Source: Paenibacillus caseinilyticus
GTDB lineage: Bacteria; Bacillota; Bacilli; Paenibacillales; NBRC-103111
Assembly (NCBI RefSeq): GCF_027533645.1
Contig: NZ_JAQAGY010000004.1
Coordinates: 62,001 to 126,000 of the forward strand
DNA length: 64,000 nucleotides
Direction: 5' to 3'
In this document: one piece after another, positions 1 to 8,768 of the stretch
How positions within the stretch are numbered: the stretch's first letter is position 1
Layout of the letters: each line of letters begins with the position of its first letter
Translations under genes and position numbers: made by a program
The notes under the pieces: generated by a model
The model's database searches: none
What the model was told of the DNA's origin: nothing
Seen by the model: only the letters and a program-made list of their open reading frames with translations

Positions 1-37
1 TGAGCCTCATAGCTTTGCCGTACCTCTCCTTAAGCAT
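1..37 (-). CDS. 5' end of an unidentified gene running out of the window
   Basis: On the minus strand an ATG at 37 is preceded by AAAGGAG with a 7-base spacer, which is close to an ideal Firmicute ribosome binding site. The frame stays open to the window edge and gives only 12 codons (beginning MLKERYGKAM). That is too short to identify a family. The start signal is the only evidence, so this is a tentative gene start. Confidence 0.4.
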   Translation of the reverse strand, partial: MLKERYGKAMRL

Positions 38-137
38 GAATACACTCCTTTGTCATCACAAGTGGAAGGACACGGCATGTTACCCGATCCATGAAGGAGA
101 ATATGTATGAATATGTCGCCCCATACATCAAAAATTG

Positions 138-172
138 GTTTAATAACACAAATAAGCCGCCCTGTGGGCGGC
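138..172 (-). terminator. Rho-independent terminator after the nitroreductase gene
   Basis: A perfect 7-bp inverted repeat (GCCGCCC / GGGCGGC, 3-base loop, 156-172) is followed on the minus strand by the T-rich run TTATTTGTGTTATT. It lies about 125 bases beyond the nitroreductase stop codon. The plus-strand side is also somewhat T-rich, so it could act in both directions. Confidence 0.65.
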
Positions 173-298
173 GTTATTATGAGAGCAGACTCATGTCATC
201 CGTCATTGGACAGGATGCGGTGTAGGAAGCGCTTCGATGATGTCAAAATCGACGAGCTGCGCTTTTGCAGATCGGCGGCGCTGTCGAGAATGGGTCGC

Positions 299-970
299 TT
301 ACTCGATCCACTGGATGACGTCTTCCGCCGTTCTTCTGGCTTTGGGACGGGGATCTTTCTCGCGGTAGCCGAAGGCAGCCATAACGCTGACTCCATACGC
401 CCCGTCTTCGAGCAGTCCCTCCTGCTCCAGCAGCTCGTTCATTCGCTCCATGCTGTACCCTTCGATCGGACAAGAATCAATCCCGAGCAGAGCGGCCGCT
501 GTCATCATGTTGGCCAGCGCAATATAAGTTTGTTTCGATGCCCAGTCGAACAGCGTGCGCTCGCTCTCGAACAGCTTGAAGTCTTCTCCCTGGAAGCTCG
601 AGTATCTGGACATCATGGTCCGCACCGTCTCCTCGGGAATTTGCTTCGTCCCGGTCATCTGATGCCAGAAGTAATCCGTATCGTAGCGCCCGTTTTTGCG
701 TGCGAGCAGGATGACAAAGTGACTGGCCGTAGGCAGCTGTCCCTGGGCGCCCCAGGAGATCTCGCGCATCCTTCCGCGCAGCTCGGGATTCTGGACCACG
801 AGGAACTTCCACGGCTCCAGGCCTACCGAGCTCGGCGACAGGCGGCCGGCTTCAAGAATGACTTGAAAATCCTCATCGGATATTTTACGCTCCGCGTCGA
901 AGCTCTTGGTAGCGTGCCTGAATTGAAAAGCCTCCAGAATCTCTTGGCGTTTGGCTTCGTTCGTGCTCAT
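299..970 (-). CDS. NAD(P)H-dependent nitroreductase family protein
   Basis: A 223-residue flavoprotein of the nitroreductase family (the type often annotated NfsB or YdgI-like). It is expected to use FMN and NAD(P)H to reduce nitro compounds or quinones in the cytoplasm. The N-terminal region FRHATKSFD followed by LSPSSVGLEPWKFLVV is the classic FMN-binding stretch, and the C-terminal VMAAFGYREKDPRPKARR is the usual family ending. I place the start at the ATG at 970 because AGGAGG lies 8 bases upstream; the longer frame would need a TTG at 994 upstream of that site. It is monocistronic, with a palindromic operator upstream and a terminator downstream. The real substrate cannot be told from sequence. 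Confidence 0.9.
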   Translation of the reverse strand: MSTNEAKRQEILEAFQFRHATKSFDAERKISDEDFQVILEAGRLSPSSVGLEPWKFLVVQNPELRGRMREISWGAQGQLPTASHFVILLARKNGRYDTDYFWHQMTGTKQIPEETVRTMMSRYSSFQGEDFKLFESERTLFDWASKQTYIALANMMTAAALLGIDSCPIEGYSMERMNELLEQEGLLEDGAYGVSVMAAFGYREKDPRPKARRTAEDVIQWIE

Positions 971-1032
971 ATGTAGACCCTCCTGAACATGCAACCCTTG
1001 TGTATGGGTGAAAATGTATGTTACTTATAAAA

Positions 1033-1055
1033 TTATGATTAGTTACTTATCATAA
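1033..1055. promoter_or_regulatory. 23-bp palindrome upstream of the nitroreductase gene
   Basis: Half-sites TTATGATTAGT and ACTTATCATAA flank one central base and match at 10 of 11 positions as an inverted repeat. A second GTTACTTAT, also found inside the palindrome at 1042-1050, lies at 1020-1028, giving direct repeats 22 bases apart. The element is about 63 bases upstream of the nitroreductase start, a usual place for a repressor site of the HxlR or MarR type. No regulator gene is adjacent, so the binding protein is unknown. Confidence 0.5.
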
Positions 1056-1220
1056 CAATAGTTATTGTAATGGTTACATGGTGGTCTGTCAAATGGCGCA
1101 GTGCCCGGCCAGGATCCGGCAGGCGTCATGAGGCGGATGCTCTGCCCTTGTTCCTGAACTCCCCATGTCCCTCCCCTTCCAGTTTTGGCATCCGGCTACT
1201 TTTCTATCCAGAGGCATAGC

Positions 1221-2189
1221 TTAGCGGGAGATTCTCATGTGGGCATAAGCGGCGGCGCCCACCATGCCCGCTCTGCTTCCTAATGACGCTTGCACCACAG
1301 CACATCCTTGGGAAGAGAGCTTCAAAGCATGCTTCCCTATGGTGTCACGGACAGAGTGCAGCAACCGGTCCCCCGCTGCCGACATCCCCCCGCCAATAAT
1401 TAGAAGTTCGGGATTCAGAAGGTTGATCACGTTAGAGAGACCGAACCCTAGAAGCCTTCCTGTCTCATGCATCACTTCTATCGCTAAGGCGTCTCCTTGA
1501 TCGTATGCTTCCGAAATCAGTTGGGAAGTGAGTCTATGATACTCCCCTTGAATCCAGCTGCTGATGATGCTGGGTTGGCCTGCTTCGAGTTCTTCCTTCA
1601 AGCTTTGTACCATTCCTGTAGCGGAGACATACCGCCCAAGACAACCCGAGCTGCCGCAACGGCATGGCCTTCCTTCCCTATACATATTCATATGGCCGAG
1701 CTCCCCGGCGGATGAGGTATGTCCATAGAGTACCCTTCCATCCGCTACAATCCCGGATCCTACTCCCGTACCCAGCGTGAGCAGAACGATGTTCCGATAA
1801 CCTCTTCCCGCTCCGAACAGCCATTCCCCATACAGATTGACCCGGACATCATTATCTATCCATACCGGGAATGAGAATTCGCTCTGCATCTCGCGGACAA
1901 CGTGGATATCTTCCCATTGCGGAAAGTTGGGGGAGAATATGGATCGTCCTTCCTGGGGATCGAGCAGGCCCGGGATCCCCATTCCCATGCATAGCACGGC
2001 GTTCTGGTCGATCGCTAAGTCCCGCAGCATCTGTTTGATGATGGTTTTCATTAGATGTAATACATGACCCGGCCCCCGAATGGCTTCTGTAGGATCACTC
2101 CTTTCGAGAAGCAGCTGGAACTCGGAATCAAAGACGGCAGATTTGATGTTCGTTCCACCCAAGTCTATTCCTATCCTATAGGTTGTCAT
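1221..2189 (-). CDS. ROK family sugar kinase (glucokinase-like)
   Basis: A 322-residue cytoplasmic ROK protein, expected to phosphorylate glucose or a related sugar with ATP. Visible motifs are the phosphate-binding DLGGTN near residue 8, the catalytic-base motif DNDVR near residue 110, TLGTGVGSGIV near 136, GELGH, and the zinc motif CRCGSSGC near 177. The zinc motif is normally followed by Leu-Glu; here it reads LG, so the conserved Glu is missing. There is no N-terminal helix-turn-helix, so a kinase is more likely than a ROK repressor. The start at 2189 follows GGAGGGG at good spacing; an in-frame extension reaches 2516 but has no such signal and overlaps the chemotaxis gene. Confidence 0.85.
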   Translation of the reverse strand: MTTYRIGIDLGGTNIKSAVFDSEFQLLLERSDPTEAIRGPGHVLHLMKTIIKQMLRDLAIDQNAVLCMGMGIPGLLDPQEGRSIFSPNFPQWEDIHVVREMQSEFSFPVWIDNDVRVNLYGEWLFGAGRGYRNIVLLTLGTGVGSGIVADGRVLYGHTSSAGELGHMNMYREGRPCRCGSSGCLGRYVSATGMVQSLKEELEAGQPSIISSWIQGEYHRLTSQLISEAYDQGDALAIEVMHETGRLLGFGLSNVINLLNPELLIIGGGMSAAGDRLLHSVRDTIGKHALKLSSQGCAVVQASLGSRAGMVGAAAYAHMRISR

Positions 2190-2367
2190 CCCTTGACCCC
2201 TCCATTTTTGAACTGCATTTCTTGAACTGCATGGGTATTCTACTTTATACCGTCTGGTTATGTAATAGAATTTTGGAAAGAATTCATGGATATTTGTTAG
2301 AAATGGAGAGCGGATCGCCTGCGAACGGAGGATCGGGGCAGCGGCGGCTTCTGGAGCCAGGGGGAAC

Positions 2368-2406
2368 ACAAAAAAAACAACCAAGCCGCTGGCCGCGGCA
2401 TTGGTT
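2368..2406 (-). terminator. Rho-independent terminator of the chemotaxis receptor gene
   Basis: A stem made of AACCAA-GCCGC / GCGGC-(A)-TTGGTT with loop TGGCC (2379-2406) is followed on the minus strand by a run of eight T. It starts 10 bases after the chemotaxis gene stop codon and separates that gene from the ROK kinase. Confidence 0.85.
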
Positions 2407-2415
2407 GGGGAGTTT

Positions 2416-4473
2416 TTATAGCTTGAACTTGGATACTTCGCCTGCAAGCTGTTTGGTGAGCGCATCAATTGATTCGACCATATCCGCGACTTGCTGAACC
2501 ATAGCGGTTTGTTCATGCATGGTGGCCGTCACTTCCTCGACGGAGGCGGATACTTCTTCTCCTGCCGCAGAGAGGCTTTGCGCCGAATCCTGCATGAGGT
2601 CTTTATCCCGCTCCAGACTGGCTACGTCCTTAACCATGATTTTGATCTGCTCGGTGATATCGGTAATGTTATCGAGGATTGTCTGGAACGCTTGCTTCGT
2701 TTTTCCTACATATTGATCTTGAAGTAAGGAGATTTCTTTGATCTGGGCTACGCTTTGATTGTTCTCGGATACATAAGCGAGGTTCTGCTGAATAATGGCA
2801 TTGATCTCGCTGGACTGCTTCGAGCTCTGCTCCGCAAGTTTACGGATCTCATCGGCTACAACCGCAAAACCACGGCCGTGTTCCCCCGCTCTCGAAGCCT
2901 CGATGGAGGCATTCAAGGCAAGCAGATTGGTTTGAGCGGCGATGTCGCTGATCGCTCCGGTGATCTTCCGGATGTTGTCCGAGCTCTCCTGAAGCTGAAG
3001 GGTAATGTTAGAGATTTTTTGCACTTCTTCTTCATTCTTATCATTGATTTGGCTCAAGCTGTCTACCACTTCGCTGCTGGTATGGAACACATCTACGATT
3101 TGTTCAGCCCGTTCACTGACAAGCTGTGCTTTGATATTCATCGAAGCAAATTTTTCACCAAACCCATTGAATTTATCTACGATCTTCTCCGTGTCATCCG
3201 CTTGGGACTCCATCGCTTTGGCAATCTCCGCCGTGGTTGTCGTCGTTTCATGAATCGAAGAGGCCGTGGCTTTGGAAGAGGCATCAAGCTCATCGGTATT
3301 GTCCTTGAGAACCAGAATCGATTGATTCATGCTGCTGATGAGCGACTTGTTCTGATCGACCATCTGGTTGAAGCTGTCTGCCAGCACCTTAAACTCGCTG
3401 TCATATTTGTCATCGGAACGTACCGTCAGGTCACCCGAAGCGAGCTGCTTGAACAGGGCAGACAAGCGGATAATCGGTCTGGTGATGTAACGGGACAGCA
3501 GCAGGCCGAAGCCAACGGCAAGGACAATCGCTCCGCCGGCCATCATGAGGACTTTCATAAGAAAGTCTTTGATCGGACGCCCAATGTCTTCGTGGCTGTC
3601 TACCACCGATATATACACATCCGAATTCGGTATCTTGTTTGTACGAAGGTAAGCGCCCCCTAAGTCGGTAGACACTGTTTTGATTTCTCCGATTGCGCGG
3701 TCCGCCAAGAACGCTTTGATCTCCGGCGAGTCCCCCAAGCTTTGGCCCACTCTGGATGGATCAATATTGTTATAGAGTATGATTCCGCCGCGGCTTGTGA
3801 TCTCGATCTGTCCCTCGGCGTTGATCTTAATATCCCCCAATTTATCTGTAAAAAATGAGGTATCTACCGTGGTCACGTATACGCCAAGTACGGTCCCGCT
3901 CAGATTCTTGATCGGCTGCGAGAAAGCGAGCAGCACGCTTCCGTCACTCTTGGAGATGATCGCATCACTGATAAACGAACTGCCCTTCATCCCCTCAATG
4001 AAATACTCGCGGTCTGCACGCGATTGTCCAATATTCTCTTGGTTTGTTCCTGCCACAATCGTACCCTTGGCATCGATCACCAAAAACGACTTGCTCCCTT
4101 TGGAACCCTTAAAGCTCTTCGCCAGTGTGTCGTTGGCCCGCGTATAGAGCGAATTGTTGGCGGAGAAAAAATCGGCATCCGTCAAGCTTCCCGCCGCCCG
4201 GAGCTCGAGCAGTTCACGGAACGTGTTGTGGGATGACAACAAATAAGCGGCCTGCTCCTGCAGCTGCAGTGCAGTCCATAACCCTTCCGCGATTCGGTCC
4301 GAGTTGGCGTTGATTTCATCAATACTCTTGCGGAACAGAAGCTGGGATGAGAACATATACATTCCGCTCGTGGTTGCCGACAGGACAACCACCACCAGGA
4401 CGCTGATCAGCAATGGCAGTTTCAATCGCAGAGACATGTTCTTTACTCTATAAAACAGGGACTGTCCACCCAT
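2416..4473 (-). CDS. Methyl-accepting chemotaxis protein with extracellular Cache-type sensor
   Basis: A 685-residue membrane chemoreceptor. A first membrane helix lies near residues 18-40 ([13 protein letters not shown]), followed by an extracellular ligand-binding region of about 250 residues with dCache character ([24 protein letters not shown]). A second membrane helix lies near 300-320 ([15 protein letters not shown]), then a HAMP domain and a long coiled-coil signalling domain. Its conserved hairpin tip ([20 protein letters not shown]) contacts CheA and CheW. The start is the ATG at 4473, which has AGGAG 8 bases upstream. The minus-strand upstream region contains CCGATAA, resembling a sigma-D -10 element, but no matching -35 at the right distance, so sigma-D control is only suggested. 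The ligand is unknown. Confidence 0.93.
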   Translation of the reverse strand: MGGQSLFYRVKNMSLRLKLPLLISVLVVVVLSATTSGMYMFSSQLLFRKSIDEINANSDRIAEGLWTALQLQEQAAYLLSSHNTFRELLELRAAGSLTDADFFSANNSLYTRANDTLAKSFKGSKGSKSFLVIDAKGTIVAGTNQENIGQSRADREYFIEGMKGSSFISDAIISKSDGSVLLAFSQPIKNLSGTVLGVYVTTVDTSFFTDKLGDIKINAEGQIEITSRGGIILYNNIDPSRVGQSLGDSPEIKAFLADRAIGEIKTVSTDLGGAYLRTNKIPNSDVYISVVDSHEDIGRPIKDFLMKVLMMAGGAIVLAVGFGLLLSRYITRPIIRLSALFKQLASGDLTVRSDDKYDSEFKVLADSFNQMVDQNKSLISSMNQSILVLKDNTDELDASSKATASSIHETTTTTAEIAKAMESQADDTEKIVDKFNGFGEKFASMNIKAQLVSERAEQIVDVFHTSSEVVDSLSQINDKNEEEVQKISNITLQLQESSDNIRKITGAISDIAAQTNLLALNASIEASRAGEHGRGFAVVADEIRKLAEQSSKQSSEINAIIQQNLAYVSENNQSVAQIKEISLLQDQYVGKTKQAFQTILDNITDITEQIKIMVKDVASLERDKDLMQDSAQSLSAAGEEVSASVEEVTATMHEQTAMVQQVADMVESIDALTKQLAGEVSKFKL

Positions 4474-4719
4474 AATACACACTCCTTTAAAAAGGTAATT
4501 TACTTTACCTAATTTATCGGAGAGACCGGTAAGTCACGTGAGTGGTTTATTTAGACAATCTTTTTTGTTGGGGAGGGATTCGGCCGGTCCATGACATACC
4601 TTCACAGCGGCCCTGCCCTGCCGTCCTTCAGAACTGCGAGGCCGCCTTCGCGCACCAGGCGGTGGGAGAATCCGTCTCCCATACCTTCGCCCAGGCCTGC
4701 TCAGGCGCTTCAATCCCTA

Positions 4720-5190
4720 GGCGATCTCGGCTTCAGCGAGCCCTCCGAAGCCGAGGGAGGCTGGGCCGTCGCCGCAACCGACTTGCTCATCTGCTTTGCG
4801 GCCCATAACGCGTCTTCGCGTGCCGCCTACGCTCTGGCCCAGGAAGGGGTCGCGCCCAAGTGGTTCGGCGCCCTGCATCTCAAGTACGGCACGCCGGTCG
4901 GCGGGCTGATCTTTATCGCGGCGGGCCGCATGGGCGCCCTGCTCCCGCTGTACAGCGAAGCCGTCTCGCTCGCGGAGCTGATTGCGCTGCCGAATGCGGC
5001 CTTCATCGCCGCCTACATCGGCGGCTGCATGCCCTGCGTGCGGCTGCTGCGGGACAGCCGCTGGGGCCGAAGCTGCGCCGTCCTCTCGCTGGCAGCCGTG
5101 CTCGCCTTATATCCGCTCCTCGGCTGGCCGGCGTTGTATCCGGCGGGAGCGGCCATAGGACTGTACGTTTGGCGTATCCGGCACGCTTGA
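4720..5190 (+). pseudogene. C-terminal remnant of an APC-type amino-acid permease
   Basis: The plus-strand frame from about 4720 encodes a short piece typical of the second half of APC superfamily permeases. The segment AAHNASSRAAYALAQEGVAPK corresponds to the family's conserved xNASSRxxYALxRDG region, and it is followed by GTPVGG and three or four hydrophobic helices. A full permease has about 12 helices and 430-500 residues. The first two thirds are absent, and the frame upstream of about 4720 has no resemblance to the family. It is the only plus-strand coding relic in the left flank. I read it as the 3' end of a gene lost by deletion. Confidence 0.65.
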
Positions 5191-5222
5191 AGCGGCCCGC
5201 CGACTGGCAATCGGCAGCCTCC

Positions 5223-6221
5223 TCATAAGGTTACAACCACTTTTCCTTGTGAGCGGCCCGTAGAAACTTTTAGTAATGCCTTGTTCATGTCATCAAAATG
5301 ATAAATCGAATCGATAGAGGGCGTAATCTTTTCTTTCTCAATAAGAGTAGTCATTTCTTGTAATTGACTGCCATTGGCCTGCACGAATAAGAATCGATAT
5401 TCTTTATTATGCCGAGCTGCTAGCCAATCTAAGCGGGCACCTGCTATACCAAACAATATTTTTTTCCACATGGGAAAATGATTGTCATGAGCAAACCGGT
5501 AATTGGGTAAGGCTTTCAATGATACTAATTTCCCTTGAGGTTTCAGAATAGCAAGTTCATTCTTGATCTCTTTTGTTCCTAAGGTGTCGATAACATAGTC
5601 TATATCAGATAGTAGGTCAGCATAGTTTTCCTCTTTATAATTGATGAATCGATCAGCGCCAATGGACAGTGTACGGGATCTGCCTCTTTCACTGCCGCTT
5701 GTAATCACATATAGACCCATGGATTTGGCAATAGGGATGGCCATCGCACCAAAGCCTCCTGTTCCTCCAGGAATAAATAGCTTGGTATTAGGCTGAACGT
5801 TGAGTACGTCATGCAATGCTTGATAAGCAGTCAAAGCAGTGAGGGGGACAGCGGCAGCTTCAATAAAGGATAGATTTTTAGGCATTAGGGACAGGGCATC
5901 TTCATTGACGGCTGCATATTCAGCAAAAGCCCCGATTCTATTCATCGGCAGCCTCGTATAAACGGGGTCACCTACCTTGAAATTTACAACATCTTTGCCA
6001 ACAGCCTCAATCACGCCAGATAATTCATTTCCTAAGGTTAGTGGGAGATCATAATCAGCAATCATTCGAATACTGCCATTTAATAAAAGAATATCTAACG
6101 GATTGACTCCCGCCGCTTTCACTTTAACGAGTACCTCATGGGTATTGATTTCTGGTATCTTGACATGATTCAATTCCAATTGCACTTCTTTTGAATAATT
6201 ATGCATTTGAGCGGCTCTCAT
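5223..6221 (-). CDS. MDR-family NADP-dependent oxidoreductase (quinone reductase-like)
   Basis: A 332-residue medium-chain reductase without the zinc ligands of alcohol dehydrogenases, so of the quinone or enoyl reductase type. Visible are the N-terminal GroES-like fold (GVNPLDILLLNG, GNELSGVIEAVGKDV), the PLTALTAYQAL helix and the nucleotide-binding loop GGTGGFGAMA near residue 150, and the closing STGRSQGKVVV typical of the family. The start at 6221 has AGAGG 9 bases upstream; the ATG at 6230 would sit directly against that site. It lies downstream of an SDR gene and a broken SDR gene in the same direction and probably shares their transcript. The codons look AT-richer than those of the cluster. 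The substrate is unknown. Confidence 0.88.
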   Translation of the reverse strand: MRAAQMHNYSKEVQLELNHVKIPEINTHEVLVKVKAAGVNPLDILLLNGSIRMIADYDLPLTLGNELSGVIEAVGKDVVNFKVGDPVYTRLPMNRIGAFAEYAAVNEDALSLMPKNLSFIEAAAVPLTALTAYQALHDVLNVQPNTKLFIPGGTGGFGAMAIPIAKSMGLYVITSGSERGRSRTLSIGADRFINYKEENYADLLSDIDYVIDTLGTKEIKNELAILKPQGKLVSLKALPNYRFAHDNHFPMWKKILFGIAGARLDWLAARHNKEYRFLFVQANGSQLQEMTTLIEKEKITPSIDSIYHFDDMNKALLKVSTGRSQGKVVVTL

Positions 6222-6292
6222 CTTTGTCATCCTCTGCCATTTCAGTGTATGGTTAGCTCACTCTAATTCAGGAGGCCGCTGCCTCCATTCGC

Positions 6293-6534
6293 TCATCTCT
6301 CCACTTTGCCCTGTGCGGATCTGAAGGCACGGGTCATACCAGGCAAGGCTAGATCCTTGGCGAAGACCGTCACTTGGACGCGGCAGCTTTCCCGATATTC
6401 CTTCGCGAGCTCTGCGAGCTTGTCTTCGTTACGAGCTACCAGCACCCAAAACCTATCCGTTTTTGGCAAAACGATCCGCCAGCTCTTTGCCAATCCCGCC
6501 AGGGCTCACCCGTGATGAGTACCGTTTTGTTCAT
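6293..6534 (-). pseudogene. Frameshifted, truncated short-chain dehydrogenase
   Basis: From an ATG at 6534 with AGGTGG in front, the frame reads MNKTVLITG, the start of an SDR. It then needs two frame changes to continue as GGIGKELADRFAKNG and WVLVARNEDKLAEL, the expected Rossmann-fold sequence. Reading stops at 6293 after about 80 residues instead of roughly 250. The frameshifts (near codon 11 and near codon 28) and the truncation make it a clear pseudogene. It sits 41 bases downstream of the intact SDR gene. Confidence 0.8.
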
Positions 6535-6575
6535 CTTGGAACCACCTATATCGTTAGTTAGTTTATCCATTTGTA

Positions 6576-7274
6576 TTAGGAGAGCTGTGGATATATCGCT
6601 GTCACACCATCGGCCAGAGCTCTTTGGACCTCGCGGCTCAAGTCATCGGCAACAATTTCTAAGCTGTCGGACTCTAGACCATCAATAGCAATTTTGGCGA
6701 TATCCGCCGGGTTGACCTTGGGAGCTTCAATGCCTGAGGTCATGTCCGTATCCATGAAGCCCACATGCAAGCCAGCTACTCTCACACCTTGAGGATACAG
6801 ATGCAAGCGCAGCTCGTTCGTCAGTGCCCACTCTGCCGCCTTTGCCGCCGTATAGGCGCCTGCGCTTCCGATGCTGACCCAAGATAATACAGAAAGAATA
6901 TTCAAAATGGACCCGCCGCCATGGTTTGCAAGAATGGGTGCGAAGGCGCGAATCATAGAAAGCGTGCCAAAGAAGTGCGTATTCAACTCCAATTGGATTT
7001 GATCGAGGTCGCCGTCAAGCAAGGAAGCGCCGGTAGACGAGCCTGCATTGTTGATGAGAAGCGTGACATCCTTAGCGGCCATAGCAGCTGCGGCTACCTC
7101 TTGAGGGTTGGTAATATCAAGCTGTACTGGTATTACACCCGGAATATCAATGGAATCCGGATTTCTTGCCCCCCCATAAACCTTAGCCCCTCTGGACAGA
7201 AGTTCTTGCGCCAGGTGGCGGCCAAAGCCTCGGTTTGCGCCGGTAATCAATGCAGTTTGCTCGGAAATATTCAT
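6576..7274 (-). CDS. Short-chain dehydrogenase/reductase
   Basis: A 232-residue classical SDR, an NAD(P)-dependent oxidoreductase of unknown substrate. Motifs in order are the cofactor loop TGANRGFG near residue 12, LDITN, NNAGSS near 77, the catalytic Ser in SVLSWVSIG, and the catalytic YTAAK near 143. The start is set at the ATG at 7274 because AAGGAG is 9 bases upstream of it and only 3 bases upstream of the alternative ATG at 7280. Two copies of a palindromic site lie 81 and 172 bases upstream. The same element stands before the neighbouring TetR gene, so repression by that TetR protein is likely. It heads a unit with the broken SDR and the MDR reductase. Confidence 0.9.
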   Translation of the reverse strand: MNISEQTALITGANRGFGRHLAQELLSRGAKVYGGARNPDSIDIPGVIPVQLDITNPQEVAAAAMAAKDVTLLINNAGSSTGASLLDGDLDQIQLELNTHFFGTLSMIRAFAPILANHGGGSILNILSVLSWVSIGSAGAYTAAKAAEWALTNELRLHLYPQGVRVAGLHVGFMDTDMTSGIEAPKVNPADIAKIAIDGLESDSLEIVADDLSREVQRALADGVTAIYPQLS

Positions 7275-7354
7275 TTTCATGTGCTCCTTTTAGGGTTGGA
7301 ATTTGGGTAAATAGCCTTGTTTCAATGTGTGTTGTAATCTTTTGTCTCATCATT

Positions 7355-7371
7355 TGAGAACGATCATTCTA
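7355..7371. promoter_or_regulatory. TetR-type operator, copy 1 (upstream of SDR)
   Basis: The 17-base sequence TGAGAACGATCATTCTA is a near-perfect dyad (AGAAYGATCRTTCT). It is identical to the copy at 7446-7462 and shares its first 11 bases with the copy at 8168. It lies 81 bases upstream of the SDR start, in its promoter region. Confidence 0.65.
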
Positions 7372-7445
7372 CAAATCGCATGAAAATGCTCTTCTACTCT
7401 GTTACTGTGTCTTTTCCATGCGCCAGTGATCTTCTTTATTCTTAT

Positions 7446-7462
7446 TGAGAACGATCATTCTA
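7446..7462. promoter_or_regulatory. TetR-type operator, copy 2 (between TetR gene and SDR)
   Basis: An exact copy of TGAGAACGATCATTCTA, 91 bases from copy 1 and 96 bases beyond the TetR gene stop codon. The spacing, a little under nine helical turns, would allow two repressor dimers on roughly the same face of the DNA. Confidence 0.6.
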
Positions 7463-7557
7463 AAATAAGCGCAGTAGCAGCTATCTTATAAAGAATAGCC
7501 TATGCAGAAGGATGACTCCTGCATACATGCACTGACTATCATTTCATTCTAATGCTA

Positions 7558-8136
7558 TTAAGTTTCTAATAATTTCATCGATATGTTAGCTATACGATGA
7601 AGTTTTTCTTTGGCAGCCGAGGTTTTTGCAATTACCCTCAAGCCAACCCATACATTATGCAGATATTCCGCCAATTCCCCGGCATCATATTCCGAGGTGA
7701 AATCACCGTCCCGCTGCCCCCAAAGAATAATTTCCTTGAGAAGCTGCTCTGTTGTCCTGAACGATTTGGTAGACTTCGTGTTAACCTCGTCATCGCGCAT
7801 GGCCAATTCCACGGCCGAATTCACCATTAAGCAGCCGGCAGGAGAGTCCTCTTCTCCGGCAATCATGAATCCAAAAATAAACTGAAGCGCTTCCGCTGCC
7901 GTTTTGGAGCGTTTAACGCCTCCTGCAAGCGCGGCACTGATTTTGTCGTCAAAACGATCCATCGCTTTCAGAAACAGATTGTGCTTGTCGCCAAAAGTGT
8001 CATACAAGCTTCTTCGATGGATACCCATATGCTCAACCAAATCGGTCATGGATGTCTTCTCGTAACCCTGTTCCCAAAAGAGCCGCATCGCTTTATCCAA
8101 GACCGCATTCTCATCAAACTCCTTGCTTCTCGCCAT
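7558..8136 (-). CDS. TetR/AcrR family repressor of the oxidoreductase block
   Basis: A 192-residue DNA-binding regulator. The N-terminal helix-turn-helix is clear (AVLDKAMRLFWEQGYEKTSM, then DLVEHMGIHRRSLYDTFGDK). The remainder is a helical ligand-sensing and dimerisation domain with the frequent CLMVNSAVEL segment. The start is the ATG at 8136, which has GGAGG 7 bases upstream; the longer frame begins at a TTG inside the leader. An operator-like sequence 32 bases upstream and two exact dyads downstream, in front of the SDR gene, suggest autoregulation and control of the reductases. The ligand is unknown; redox-active or toxic small molecules are typical for such arrangements. Confidence 0.9.
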   Translation of the reverse strand: MARSKEFDENAVLDKAMRLFWEQGYEKTSMTDLVEHMGIHRRSLYDTFGDKHNLFLKAMDRFDDKISAALAGGVKRSKTAAEALQFIFGFMIAGEEDSPAGCLMVNSAVELAMRDDEVNTKSTKSFRTTEQLLKEIILWGQRDGDFTSEYDAGELAEYLHNVWVGLRVIAKTSAAKEKLHRIANISMKLLET

Positions 8137-8167
8137 TGGGCTCCCTCCCGAGTTCAATATAACATAT

Positions 8168-8184
8168 TGAGAACGATCGGTAAA
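8168..8184. promoter_or_regulatory. TetR-type operator, degenerate copy 3 (upstream of TetR gene)
   Basis: TGAGAACGATC matches the two full operators, but the right half has diverged (GGTAAA instead of ATTCTA). The site is 32 bases upstream of the TetR start codon. A weaker site here would fit loose autoregulation. It could also have been damaged by the deletion that truncated the adjacent reductase gene. Confidence 0.5.
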
Positions 8185-8202
8185 GAATTGTTTTTTAGTA
8201 TC

Positions 8203-8490
8203 TTACGCGCTCAATACGCCCATGCTACCGCCAATCAGGCTGAATTCCACCAGATCGACATATCTATCCGGATAGAAGTTGCTAATCCCGATCGCCCTGA
8301 TTTTACCTTCTTTATAAAGTTCCTCCATCGCACGGTACGTTCCATAGTAATCATGAAATGGTTGATGGATCAGGACCATGTCGATATAGTCGATCTGGAG
8401 TTTGTTCATGGATTCCTGAATGGATGATTTTGCTTTATTATAACCAGCGTTGGAAATCCGAACTTTAGTGGTAATGAAGAATTCTTCTCT
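8203..8490 (-). pseudogene. Internal fragment of an aldo/keto reductase
   Basis: The fragment encodes the middle of an AKR of the 2,5-diketogluconate reductase type: PREEFFITTKV, IDYIDMVLIHQP, YGTYRAMEELYKEGKIRAIG and ISNFYPDRYVDLVEF are all diagnostic. The barrel then breaks off into unrelated residues and a stop at 8203, so the C-terminal half is missing. Upstream of about 8490 the frame (open to 8640) no longer resembles an AKR, so the N-terminus with its cofactor and Tyr active-site region is also lost. The truncation joint lies directly against the TetR promoter region. Confidence 0.8.
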
Positions 8491-8693
8491 TGGCACTAGA
8501 GACGTATGGTTGTCGACGGAACCGTAGCGTATCCGCCAGTGAGGGGCCGTCGTCGCGCCTTCCGCGCTAATGAATCTTCCTTTAACTTCATTTGGGGGGA
8601 CTGTACAGTTATTCTCCCGATCAGCTCCCAAATCATGCATTTATATTTTGGGCCCCTATTGGATTCGATCAATGTTTACATAAAATTAAATAT

Positions 8694-8730
8694 GTAAATA
8701 AAAAGAGCAGCCCTCAGCCGGGCCACTCTT
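8694..8730 (-). terminator. Rho-independent terminator ending the type II PKS operon
   Basis: The stem AAGAG-(CA)-GCCC / GGGC-(CA)-CTCTT (8703-8730) is followed on the minus strand by CTTTTTATTTAC. It lies about 40 bases after the TetR stop codon and gives the operon from 14.39 kb a clear end. This terminator is a natural left border for the biosynthetic cluster. Confidence 0.75.
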
Positions 8731-8768
8731 CCTTACGAATCCATAATCTATTCGCGGACCGCATTCCT

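Noticed and set aside
107-976. Plus-strand frame of 289 codons with a good ribosome binding site (GGAGAATATGT-ATG)
   Set aside because: It lies antisense to the nitroreductase, whose family motifs are unmistakable, and its own translation shows no domain, no low-complexity logic and no family resemblance. The binding site is probably chance.
2190-2516. N-terminal extension of the ROK kinase to 2516
   Set aside because: It overlaps the terminator and the end of the chemotaxis gene and has no family resemblance. The ATG at 2189 has a strong ribosome binding site and begins at the ATP-binding motif.
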